The notes under the pieces are model-generated. The model searched no databases. It was not told the DNA's origin and saw only the letters and a list, made by a program, of their open reading frames with translations. The position numbers and the translations under genes were made by a program. Shown in pieces: positions 18,850 to 26,466 of a stretch of 64,000 bases of DNA. Position 1 is the first letter of the stretch. The number at the start of each line of letters is the position of its first letter. Origin of the DNA: Lachnospiraceae bacterium (GTDB lineage: Bacteria > Bacillota > Clostridia > Lachnospirales > Lachnospiraceae); NCBI GenBank assembly GCA_017552715.1, contig JAFZOW010000006.1, forward strand, positions 34,887 to 98,886, written 5' to 3'.

Positions 18850-20036
18850 AGAAAGTAGCCGTACTGGTCCAGAACCTGCATAACGGCGGTGCGGAACGTA
18901 TGGCTGCCAACCTTTCCCTGGAGCTGGCAAAGTACTATAAAGTATATATGATCGTCTTTGACGGAAGGGATGCGATCTACCCTTACGGCGGGGAACTGAT
19001 CGATCTGAAGGTTCCTCCCCTGGCGGAAGGGAGCGCTATAGAGCGGGTGAAGAATACCCTGCGCCGTGTGCGGCGCCTGCGCTATCTGAAGAAAAAGCTG
19101 GGGATAGACTGCACCATCAGTCACATGGAAGGGGCCAATCTGGTGAACATCTTATCCCGCATCCGGGATAAAGTATATTGCGTATACCACAGCATGCCCT
19201 CCATGTGTGAGAGCGGGAGCGGGCTGAATAAGCTGCTGCACCGTTTCCTGGCCGGGCACTGCGAGCGCTATCTTACCGTATCCCGGCTGGCGGAGGCGGA
19301 TATGGCGGAAAGCTTCGGGGTGGACGCACGTAAGCTTTCCTGCATCTATAATTTCTGTGATCTGAAAAAGATACACGAGTGGAAAGAAAGAGAACTGCCG
19401 GCGGAAGCGGAGGCGTTTTATACCGCGCATCCGAAGGTCCTAGTCAGTATGGGACGCCTTACGCATATGAAAGCCCAGGACCGGCTGATCCGTATGCTTA
19501 AGGAGCTGAGGGAGAAAGAGAAGGGACTGGGGCTGCTCATCCTCGGGGGAGGGGAGGAGAGACCCGCACTTTTGCAGCTGGCGGAGGAGCTGGACATTTC
19601 CGGGCATCTGTATCTGCCGGGGGAGATGGAGGATCCTTTTCCTTACCTGAAGCATGCGGATGTCTTCGCCCTGCCCTCGGATTATGAAGGCCTGCCCATG
19701 GTACTCATCGAGGCTGCGGCCTGTGCTCTTCCGGTAGTGAGTGCCGATATCCCCTCCGGGCCCCGGGAGATCCTGGCGCCGGATACGGATATACGAAAGA
19801 GGACCGAAGAGATCGAGTATGCGAAGTATGGTATACTGGTGCCTTCCTGTGCGGCGGAGCCCAGAAGGGGACCCTTGAGTGAACGTGAAAAGCTTTTTTC
19901 CGGGGCGATCGGGAACCTGCTGGAAGATCCGGCACTGTACCGCAGATATCGCGACAGTTCGGAGGAATGTGCGGAACGTTTTTCAGCGGATCATATAATT
20001 TTCGAATGGCGTGAGCTGATCGAAAAAGGAGTTTAG
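18846..20036 (+). CDS. GT4 family glycosyltransferase (last gene of glycan operon)
   Basis: A 396-residue GT-B retaining glycosyltransferase. Motifs are the N-terminal VQNLHNGGAERMAANLS, LVSMGRLTHMKAQDRLI opening the C-terminal domain, LLILGGGEERPAL, and the EX7E motif in DYEGLPMVLIEAAACALPV. It probably extends the lipid-linked oligosaccharide begun upstream. No flippase or polymerase is present in the window, so export must be encoded elsewhere. It is convergent with bioY, overlapping it by 4 bases at the stop codons. Confidence 0.9.
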   Translation: MKKVAVLVQNLHNGGAERMAANLSLELAKYYKVYMIVFDGRDAIYPYGGELIDLKVPPLAEGSAIERVKNTLRRVRRLRYLKKKLGIDCTISHMEGANLVNILSRIRDKVYCVYHSMPSMCESGSGLNKLLHRFLAGHCERYLTVSRLAEADMAESFGVDARKLSCIYNFCDLKKIHEWKERELPAEAEAFYTAHPKVLVSMGRLTHMKAQDRLIRMLKELREKEKGLGLLILGGGEERPALLQLAEELDISGHLYLPGEMEDPFPYLKHADVFALPSDYEGLPMVLIEAAACALPVVSADIPSGPREILAPDTDIRKRTEEIEYAKYGILVPSCAAEPRRGPLSEREKLFSGAIGNLLEDPALYRRYRDSSEECAERFSADHIIFEWRELIEKGV

Positions 20037-20632
20037 TTCTTTCCCTGCCGGCTTTCGCGGATCAGACGTCGCAGGGTCTTATTATTCCCTATACCCAGAG
20101 CCAGAGCCATCTTCAGCGCATCCGGCAGCAGATAAGGAAAGACGCAGAGGCTGAGGACGGAAAGCAATCCGGGCCGGCTTCCGTCTTCGCCTATATAGAC
20201 ATGCATGAACCATAACGTTCCGAAGCCGTAGCAGAGGAGCAGTCCCGTGATCATGGTGAGTACTGTGGGAAGCAGGCCTCTTCCGAAATGGCGTTCCGAC
20301 AGCGCCAGAAGGAGCGTGATACACAAAAAGCCCAGGATATAGCCGCCGGTGGGACCGAATAGGACCGCAAGCCCCCCCTTCATCCCAGAAAAGACCGGGA
20401 TACCGAAAGCGCCCAGCAGCATATAGACGATCACCGCCAGGCTGGCAGAGCTGCCTCCCAGCAGGCTTCCCGTCAGGAATACCGCAAAAGTCTGCAGGGT
20501 GAACGGGACCGGCCCTATGGGAACATTGATCCAGGAACATACGGTGATGAGAGCCACAGACACGGCAATGTAAGCAAGTTCGACTGTAGTGAGGCGCCGC
20601 TGTTTATGTTGTGCTTTTTCTGAACTTTTCAT
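20033..20632 (-). CDS. bioY: Biotin ECF transporter S component BioY
   Basis: Membrane substrate-binding subunit for biotin uptake. The chosen ATG (20632) has GAGGGA seven bases upstream; a TTG two codons earlier is in frame but less well placed. The 199-residue protein has six membrane segments and family motifs INVPIGPVPFTLQTFAVFLTG, GIPVFSG and FGPTGGYILGF. The latter is the BioY biotin-site region. No ECF A/T genes are adjacent, so it likely uses a shared energising module. The upstream region carries a clear BirA-type operator over its -35 box, so biotin repression is expected. Confidence 0.95.
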   Translation of the reverse strand: MKSSEKAQHKQRRLTTVELAYIAVSVALITVCSWINVPIGPVPFTLQTFAVFLTGSLLGGSSASLAVIVYMLLGAFGIPVFSGMKGGLAVLFGPTGGYILGFLCITLLLALSERHFGRGLLPTVLTMITGLLLCYGFGTLWFMHVYIGEDGSRPGLLSVLSLCVFPYLLPDALKMALALGIGNNKTLRRLIRESRQGKN

Positions 20633-20670
20633 GGTCAATCCCTCTTGTATCCTTCGGATCCTGTTTCAGG

Positions 20671-20699
20671 ATTCTAGCACCGGATGGAATGATTGTCAA
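20671..20699 (-). promoter_or_regulatory. bioY promoter
   Basis: On the minus strand, TTGACA (20699-20694), a 17-bp spacer and TAGAAT (20676-20671) form a near-consensus promoter. The -35 lies inside one arm of the BirA operator. Confidence 0.85.
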
Positions 20700-20723
20700 C
20701 TATGAATATGAATGGGTTAACAA
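20693..20723. promoter_or_regulatory. BirA biotin operator
   Basis: TTGTCAACT (20693-20701), 13-bp spacer, GGTTAACAA (20715-20723). This matches the Gram-positive biotin operator pattern TTGTTAACC - spacer - GGTTAACAA, with one arm perfect. It covers the bioY -35 box, so BirA-biotinyl-AMP binding should block initiation. Confidence 0.88.
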
Positions 20724-20747
20724 TTGCTCTTCGTCCTTCTTTCCTTC

Positions 20748-20776
20748 TTGCACGACGGTCTTTTGCGGGGTATAAT
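20748..20776 (+). promoter_or_regulatory. Promoter of the GT4/GH13 genes
   Basis: TTGCAC (20748-20753), 17-bp spacer, perfect TATAAT (20771-20776), 25 bp before the ATG at 20802. It is divergent from bioY; the BirA operator ends 24 bp upstream of this -35. Confidence 0.85.
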
Positions 20777-20801
20777 GTACTTTTGTGGAGGAAGGCGCTA
20801 T

Positions 20802-22367
20802 ATGAAGGTCTGTTTGCTGAATGATTCCTTTCCGCCGGTGATCGACGGCGTTGCAAATGTAGTGATGAACTATGGACGTATCATGCAGGAGGAGCTGGGG
20901 GCAGAGGTGCTGGTGGGCACACCCCGCTATCCCGGGGTGGATTACGATCACTATCCCTATAAGGTGATCGCCTATCCAAGTCTGGATACCACGGGACTGA
21001 TCTCGGGCTACCGCACGGGAAATCCTCTGGCCATGAAGGAGATCGATGAGATGGCCCATTTCTGGCCCGAGATCATCCATTCCCATTGTCCGGCAGCGTC
21101 CACCGTAATGGCGCGGGTGCTGCGGAACCAGACCGGTGCGCCTATCGTATTTACCTATCATACCAAATTTGATGTGGACATCACCCGGGCTGTGGGAGAC
21201 GGTTTCCTGCAGCACAGGACCATAGATGCCATGGTGGATAACATATCGGCCTGTGACGATGTCTGGGTCGTTTCCAGGGGGGCGGGAGAAAATCTCTGTT
21301 CCCTGGGATATGAGGGAGACTTCATCGTGATGAATAACGGGGTGGATTTCCCCCGGGGCCGCAGCTCGGCGGATGCGGTGAAGGCGGCTACGAAGGATTT
21401 CGACCTGCCGGAAGGCGTGCCGGTATTCCTTTTTGTAGGCCGTATGATGAAATACAAGGGCCTGCCCCTGATCATCGATGCCATGAAATACCTTTCCGAA
21501 GGCGGCTTTGATTTCCGCATGGTCTTTATCGGCGGCGGTGCCGATGCGGAGGAGATGCACACAAAGGTGCGGGATCTGGGCCTTACTCTGGATCTGCAGG
21601 GAGAAGACGGGAAAGTATCGAGCCTGCCGGGAGCGGCCGCTTCCAAAGGCCGGGTGATCTTTACGGGCCCCATACGGGACAGGGAAAAACTTCGGGCCTG
21701 GAATACCAGAGCGGATCTCTTCCTTTTCCCTTCTGTTTACGATACCAATGGTATCGTGGTAAGAGAGGCGGCAGCCTGCGGACTGGCCAGCGTGCTGATC
21801 AATGGTTCCTGTGCGGCAGAGGGGATCACTCATACGCATAACGGCTACCTGATCGAAGAAACGGCGGAGTCCATGGCTATGCTTCTGATGGATGCCTGCG
21901 GAAATATGGAGTGCGTGCACCAGGTGGGGCAGAATGCCATGGATGAGATCTATATTTCCTGGGAGCAGGCTACAAGGGCGGCTTATGAGCGTTACGGAGA
22001 ACTGGGTGAACTGCTCAGGAACGGAACCCTTGAGAAACGCAGGAAGGAACGGGGCGAAAAAGCATCGGACCACCTGCTGGACGGGGCAGCGACGGCTGCA
22101 GATAAAGTACGTGAGTTCTTTGATGCCTCCCGGAATTTCTATGAAGGCATGATCGGAAATGTGGAGGATTTCGGGACGGAGCTTAAAGAAGAACTGAAGG
22201 AAGGGCTGGAGGAACTGCGGGAACGCATACCCGAAGGAGTGAAGGAGTTCGGGGAGAAAGCCAAAAGGCTGGGCGAGAATGCGCAAAAGGGTGTGAAGGC
22301 CGGTCTGGAGTACGCGGAAAAGAGTATGCGGGAAGGCTTCGGAATGAGTGACCATGCGAACGAATGA
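20802..22367 (+). CDS. GT4 glycosyltransferase with amphipathic C-terminal tail (glycolipid synthase-like)
   Basis: The ATG 20802 has GGAGGAAGG upstream. Residues 1-400 form a GT-B enzyme of the 1,2-diacylglycerol glucosyltransferase type: LLNDSFPPVIDGVANVV, HSHCPAASTVMARVL, FTYHTKFD, MNNGVDF, VGRMMKYKGL and YDTNGIVVREAAACGLAS, where the usual first Glu of EX7E is Asp. The last ~105 residues have no GT similarity and are a series of charged amphipathic helices (such as ELKEELKEGLEELRERIPEG) resembling apolipoprotein or LEA-type 11-mers, likely to bind membranes. By inference it makes a glycolipid. It overlaps the GH13 gene by 14 bases. Confidence 0.87.
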   Translation: MKVCLLNDSFPPVIDGVANVVMNYGRIMQEELGAEVLVGTPRYPGVDYDHYPYKVIAYPSLDTTGLISGYRTGNPLAMKEIDEMAHFWPEIIHSHCPAASTVMARVLRNQTGAPIVFTYHTKFDVDITRAVGDGFLQHRTIDAMVDNISACDDVWVVSRGAGENLCSLGYEGDFIVMNNGVDFPRGRSSADAVKAATKDFDLPEGVPVFLFVGRMMKYKGLPLIIDAMKYLSEGGFDFRMVFIGGGADAEEMHTKVRDLGLTLDLQGEDGKVSSLPGAAASKGRVIFTGPIRDREKLRAWNTRADLFLFPSVYDTNGIVVREAAACGLASVLINGSCAAEGITHTHNGYLIEETAESMAMLLMDACGNMECVHQVGQNAMDEIYISWEQATRAAYERYGELGELLRNGTLEKRRKERGEKASDHLLDGAATAADKVREFFDASRNFYEGMIGNVEDFGTELKEELKEGLEELRERIPEGVKEFGEKAKRLGENAQKGVKAGLEYAEKSMREGFGMSDHANE

Positions 22368-24078
22368 CTGGTTTAAGAAAATGAGCTTCTACCAGATCTG
22401 GGTACGGAGCTTTGCGGACGGCAACGGCGACGGCATCGGAGATCTGTACGGAGTGTACGATAAACTGGACTATATCCGGAAGCTGGGAGTGGACGGGATA
22501 TGGTTTTCACCCATCTATCCTTCTCCCAATGCGGATTACGGTTACGATATCTCCGATTACCGGGATATACATCCGGATTTCGGAACCCTGGATCAGTTTA
22601 AGAAGGTGCTGGAAAAAGCCCACAGCCTGGGACTTAAGGTCATCATGGATCTGGTGGTGAACCATACCTCGGACGAGCATCCCTGGTTCATCGAAAGCTG
22701 CAAAGGAAAGGACAATCCCTACAGTGATTATTATATCTGGCGTGACAGGCCCAATAACTGGGACAGCCTCTTTGAAGGCAAAGCCTGGGAATATAATGAA
22801 CAGCGGGGACAGTACTACCTGCATATCTTTGCAAAAAAACAGCCGGACCTGAACATGGACAATCCCCGGGTGCGTGAGGAAGTAAAGGGCATCATGCGTT
22901 TCTGGCTGGATATGGGGGTGGACGGTTTCCGGGAGGATGTGATCAATTTCATCTCCAAGAAGGAAGGACTGCCCGACGGCCTGCCTTTCCTTCCCGCGGT
23001 GAACGGCATGCCCTATTATAAGGACGGTCCGCACATCCATGAATATATGGCGGAATTCCGCAAGGTGGCAGAGGAGTATGACTGCTTCCAGCTGGGGGAA
23101 GGCCCCATGACCACGGTGCAGTCGGCCCTGAAGTACTTAAGCGGCCCGACGAAAAGCCTGGATATGATGTTCGGCTTTGATCATATGATGGCTGACTGCG
23201 TATATACGGAGTATATCCACCGACCCTTCTCGCTGGTGAAGCTGAAGAAGGCGTTTTCAAAATGGCAGTATGCCCTGGCCGGAAAGGCCTGGAATGCGCT
23301 GTATCTGGAAAACCACGATCATCCCCGGGTAATCAGTCGTTACGGCAGCGAGCGCTTTCACCGGGAAAGCGGTTCGATGCTCGCAGCAAGCTATATCTTC
23401 CAGTGCGGGACTCCCTTTGTATATCAGGGGCAGGAGATCGGCATGACCAATATCCGTCTCTGGAACATCGAGCAGTATGTGGATGTGTCTACCAAGAATA
23501 ATTTTCACACATATCATGTGAAAGATGATATCAAAGACCGCCTGAAACGCATCCACTTATCCAGCCGGGATTCCTCCCGTACACCCGTGCAGTGGACGGC
23601 CGGGAAGAATGCGGGCTTTTCAAAGCTTAAACCCTGGTTCTATGTGAACCCGAATTACCGCCGTATCAATGTGGAAGCACAGGAGCACGATCCCGACAGC
23701 ATACTGAACTTTTACCGGAAATGCCTGGCGCTGCGCCGGCATTCGGAGACGCTGATCTACGGGACTTACCGGGAGTATTTCCCGAAGGATCCGAACATCT
23801 ATATGTACGAGCGGCGTTTAAAGGACATACGTTATCTGATCGTCTGCTCCTTTACGCGCCTTCCGCTGCGCCTGCGCATACCGAAGGAATATGCGGGTAA
23901 GAAGGGAAAGCTGCTGCTGTGTAACTATCCGGAGGGAAGGCAGCTGATGGCGGAGCACTTTAAGGAGAGGCTGAAGCAGGAGGTGGATCTGCTGGCCTGG
24001 GAGCACGGAATGTTAAGACCTTACGAAGCGAGGGTATACCGCTTCCGTTTCACTAAGGATAAAGGCGTGCAGAAATAA
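22354..24078 (+). CDS. GH13 alpha-glucosidase (oligo-1,6-glucosidase-like)
   Basis: A 575-residue cytoplasmic alpha-amylase-superfamily enzyme. Motifs in order are FYQIWVRSFADGNGDGIGDL, DLVVNHTSDEHPWF, GVDGFREDVINFI (Asp nucleophile), LGEGPMTTV (Glu acid/base) and ENHDHPR (Asp stabiliser), followed by a small C-terminal beta domain. This is the GH13_31-type arrangement of oligo-1,6-glucosidases and alpha-glucosidases, with GEGP where GEMP/GETP is commoner. It probably hydrolyses alpha-glucosidic oligosaccharides. The start is uncertain: ATG 22354 and GTG 22348 both lie inside the end of the preceding GT gene, and neither has a strong ribosome site. Confidence 0.92.
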   Translation: MRTNDWFKKMSFYQIWVRSFADGNGDGIGDLYGVYDKLDYIRKLGVDGIWFSPIYPSPNADYGYDISDYRDIHPDFGTLDQFKKVLEKAHSLGLKVIMDLVVNHTSDEHPWFIESCKGKDNPYSDYYIWRDRPNNWDSLFEGKAWEYNEQRGQYYLHIFAKKQPDLNMDNPRVREEVKGIMRFWLDMGVDGFREDVINFISKKEGLPDGLPFLPAVNGMPYYKDGPHIHEYMAEFRKVAEEYDCFQLGEGPMTTVQSALKYLSGPTKSLDMMFGFDHMMADCVYTEYIHRPFSLVKLKKAFSKWQYALAGKAWNALYLENHDHPRVISRYGSERFHRESGSMLAASYIFQCGTPFVYQGQEIGMTNIRLWNIEQYVDVSTKNNFHTYHVKDDIKDRLKRIHLSSRDSSRTPVQWTAGKNAGFSKLKPWFYVNPNYRRINVEAQEHDPDSILNFYRKCLALRRHSETLIYGTYREYFPKDPNIYMYERRLKDIRYLIVCSFTRLPLRLRIPKEYAGKKGKLLLCNYPEGRQLMAEHFKERLKQEVDLLAWEHGMLRPYEARVYRFRFTKDKGVQK

Positions 24079-24141
24079 GCAGACGGATCTGCACGGCAGG
24101 AAGATCATATTTCGGAAAAGATCCGAAAGGGGGAGTTTCAC

Positions 24142-24873
24142 TTGAGAGACGTAGACGATTATGTAAAGACCTATCTGGAGACAGGAGATTTTGAGCATAT
24201 CCTGGTGCGTTACCGCCGCCGGAAGGTGCTGGAGATGATCCATAAATACATGCCGGCATCCCTGATGGAGATAGGCTGTGGCATGGAGCCACTGGGCTGC
24301 TATTACCAGCCCCCCAAGCATTATATCCTTTTTGAGCCCGGAGAAGCGTTCTTTGAGAATGCCATGGAGCGTTTAAAAGACCTGCGCTGCGAGCTGGATG
24401 CCTTCCCGGAGCCTTTCCGTCCCGTGCCGGAGCTGCATGCGGACATGATCATCTGTGCGGGGCTTTTACATGAGCTGGAGGATCCCTGGGGGATGCTGCA
24501 GGATATCTATGATACGGCCGGAGAAGAGACCATCATCCATGTGAACGTGCCCAATGCCTTTTCAATGCACCGTGTGCTGGCCAGGCATATGGGACTGCTC
24601 AAGGATCAGCATGAGCTTTCGGACCGTAATACCCTGCTGCAGCAGCATACGGTCTTTGATATGGACAGCCTGCAGTCCATGTGCAGGTTCATGGGCTTCA
24701 ATGTGCTGGAGTCGGGTTCATATTTCCTGAAGCCCTTTACCCATGACCAGATGCACAAGATGATCGCGGAAGGCGTGATCGGCGAAGCCGTGCTGGACGG
24801 ACTGTACCACATGGGAGAAGAAGCCTACGGCTGCGAGATCTATGTGAACCTGAAGAAAAAACCGAAGCAGTAA
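24142..24873 (+). CDS. Class I SAM-dependent methyltransferase
   Basis: The start is TTG 24142, chosen because AAAGGGGGAG lies 6-7 nt upstream. The 243-residue protein has a Rossmann methyltransferase core: motif I SLMEIGCGMEP, post-I acidic YILFEPG, DMIICAGLLHELEDP as motif IV/V, and NVPNAFSMHRVL afterwards. That layout fits small-molecule or glycan methyltransferases found among nucleotide-sugar genes. The substrate is unknown. It is followed after 9 bp by the hydrogenase gene, so the two are probably co-transcribed. Confidence 0.85.
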   Translation: MRDVDDYVKTYLETGDFEHILVRYRRRKVLEMIHKYMPASLMEIGCGMEPLGCYYQPPKHYILFEPGEAFFENAMERLKDLRCELDAFPEPFRPVPELHADMIICAGLLHELEDPWGMLQDIYDTAGEETIIHVNVPNAFSMHRVLARHMGLLKDQHELSDRNTLLQQHTVFDMDSLQSMCRFMGFNVLESGSYFLKPFTHDQMHKMIAEGVIGEAVLDGLYHMGEEAYGCEIYVNLKKKPKQ

Positions 24874-24882
24874 GGAGACAAA

Positions 24883-26406
24883 ATGGGCGTACGCGGCGTA
24901 TATACTTCAGTAAACGAACAGAGGAAGAAAGTTTTCACAGAAGTGGCACGTCTTTCTTACGAATACAAGGAAGGGGATCTGTCGGAGATGGAGCTGATCC
25001 CTTACCGTATCGTGCCGGGAGAGGTTTCCATGTACCAGGACAGCGTGTTCCTGGAGCGGGCCATCGTGCGGGAACGCATGCGTCTTGCCATGGGACTGAA
25101 CTTCCGTACGGCGGCGGAGCACGCACCGGTGACCACCGGGGCGGAAGAGTGTGTCAAGCCGGAGAAATACTATCAGCCGCCTCTGATCAATGTGATCAAA
25201 TTTGCCTGTCATGCCTGTCCCGAGAATGAGGTGGTAGTGAGCGAGCATTGCCAGAGCTGTCTGGCCCACCCCTGTCAGGAAGTATGTCCGAAGAAGGCCA
25301 TATCCTTCGTGCACGGGAAATCCGTCATCGATCAGGAAGCCTGCATTAAATGCGGGAAGTGCGTGGAGGCCTGTCCTTACCATGCCATCGTTCATCTGGA
25401 GCGTCCCTGCTCCAAAGCCTGCGGCATGCATGCCATACATTCCGATGAATACGGCCGTGCCGATATCGATCAGGACCGCTGCGTGAACTGCGGCATGTGT
25501 CTGGCTAACTGTCCTTTCGGAGCCATTGCTGACAAGGCCCAGATCTTTCAGTGCATTCAGGCCATACGTTCCGATACGCCGGTTTACGCGGCCATTGCCC
25601 CGGCTATCGTGGGACAGTTCGGACCGGAGCTTACCCTGGACCGTATGCGTGCGGCCTTCCGTGCCCTGGGCTTCGCGGACGCTATTGAGGTAGCCATAGG
25701 TGCGGATCTGTGCACCCTGCAGGAAGCGGAGGATTTTGTAAAGGAAGTGCCGGATCACCATCCCTTCATGGGTACCAGCTGCTGTCCGGCCTGGTCGGTA
25801 ATGGCCAAACGGGATTTCCCGCAGTTTGCGGACTGCATCTCCATGGCTCTGACGCCCATGGTGCTTACCGGCAGACTTATAAAGAAAGAGCATCCCAACT
25901 GCAAGGTGGCCTTTATCGGACCCTGCGCGGCGAAGAAGCTGGAAGCCAGCCGGCGTACGATACGCAGCGACGTGGATTTTGTACTGACCTTTGAAGAGGT
26001 CATGGGTATGTTTGAGGCCAAGGGAGTGGACCTGGGAGCACTTCCCACGAACAACGCCATGCACGGAGCCAGCGGAGACGGCCGTGCCTTTGCGGTAGGC
26101 GGCGGTGTGGCTGATGCCGTGGCCAATGTGATACGGGAGAAGTATCCCGATCATGAATTCAAGGTAGAAAGAGCGGAGGGGCTGGAGGAGTGCCGTAAGA
26201 TGCTGCTGTTGGCCCGGAGCCATAAATACGACGGTTATCTTCTGGAAGGAATGGCCTGTCCCGGCGGTTGTATAGGCGGCGCAGGGACCGTGAACCCTTT
26301 GGCCAAATCCAGAGCTGCGGTTTTGAAGAACCGGGATGATTCCACGCATAAGCATGCGTTTGAAAGCTCCTTCGGAAACCGCATCACGGATCTGGTGGAG
26401 GAGTAA
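24883..26406 (+). CDS. [FeFe] hydrogenase, group B-like, monomeric with multiple FeS clusters
   Basis: A 507-residue cytoplasmic protein. Cys-rich ferredoxin-like regions come first: CHACP...CQSC...CQEVC (108-135), CIKCGKCVEACP (154-164), CSKAC (176-180) and CVNCGMCLANCP (200-210), enough for several [4Fe-4S] clusters. The hydrogenase domain then shows L1 TSCCPAW (298-304), L2 IGPCAAKKLE (345-354) and L3 EGMACPGGCIGGAGT (455-469). All four H-cluster cysteines are present. Variation from the canonical MPCxxK and GGGQP forms matches my knowledge of the poorly characterised group B enzymes. It probably oxidises or evolves H2 with ferredoxin, or senses H2. Maturases are not in the window. AAGGAGA precedes the ATG. 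Confidence 0.88.
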   Translation: MGVRGVYTSVNEQRKKVFTEVARLSYEYKEGDLSEMELIPYRIVPGEVSMYQDSVFLERAIVRERMRLAMGLNFRTAAEHAPVTTGAEECVKPEKYYQPPLINVIKFACHACPENEVVVSEHCQSCLAHPCQEVCPKKAISFVHGKSVIDQEACIKCGKCVEACPYHAIVHLERPCSKACGMHAIHSDEYGRADIDQDRCVNCGMCLANCPFGAIADKAQIFQCIQAIRSDTPVYAAIAPAIVGQFGPELTLDRMRAAFRALGFADAIEVAIGADLCTLQEAEDFVKEVPDHHPFMGTSCCPAWSVMAKRDFPQFADCISMALTPMVLTGRLIKKEHPNCKVAFIGPCAAKKLEASRRTIRSDVDFVLTFEEVMGMFEAKGVDLGALPTNNAMHGASGDGRAFAVGGGVADAVANVIREKYPDHEFKVERAEGLEECRKMLLLARSHKYDGYLLEGMACPGGCIGGAGTVNPLAKSRAAVLKNRDDSTHKHAFESSFGNRITDLVEE

Positions 26407-26466
26407 AAAAGGGATCACCGGCAGAGTAAGACATTCATTAAAGAGAGTTATCTATAGGAGGACAGA

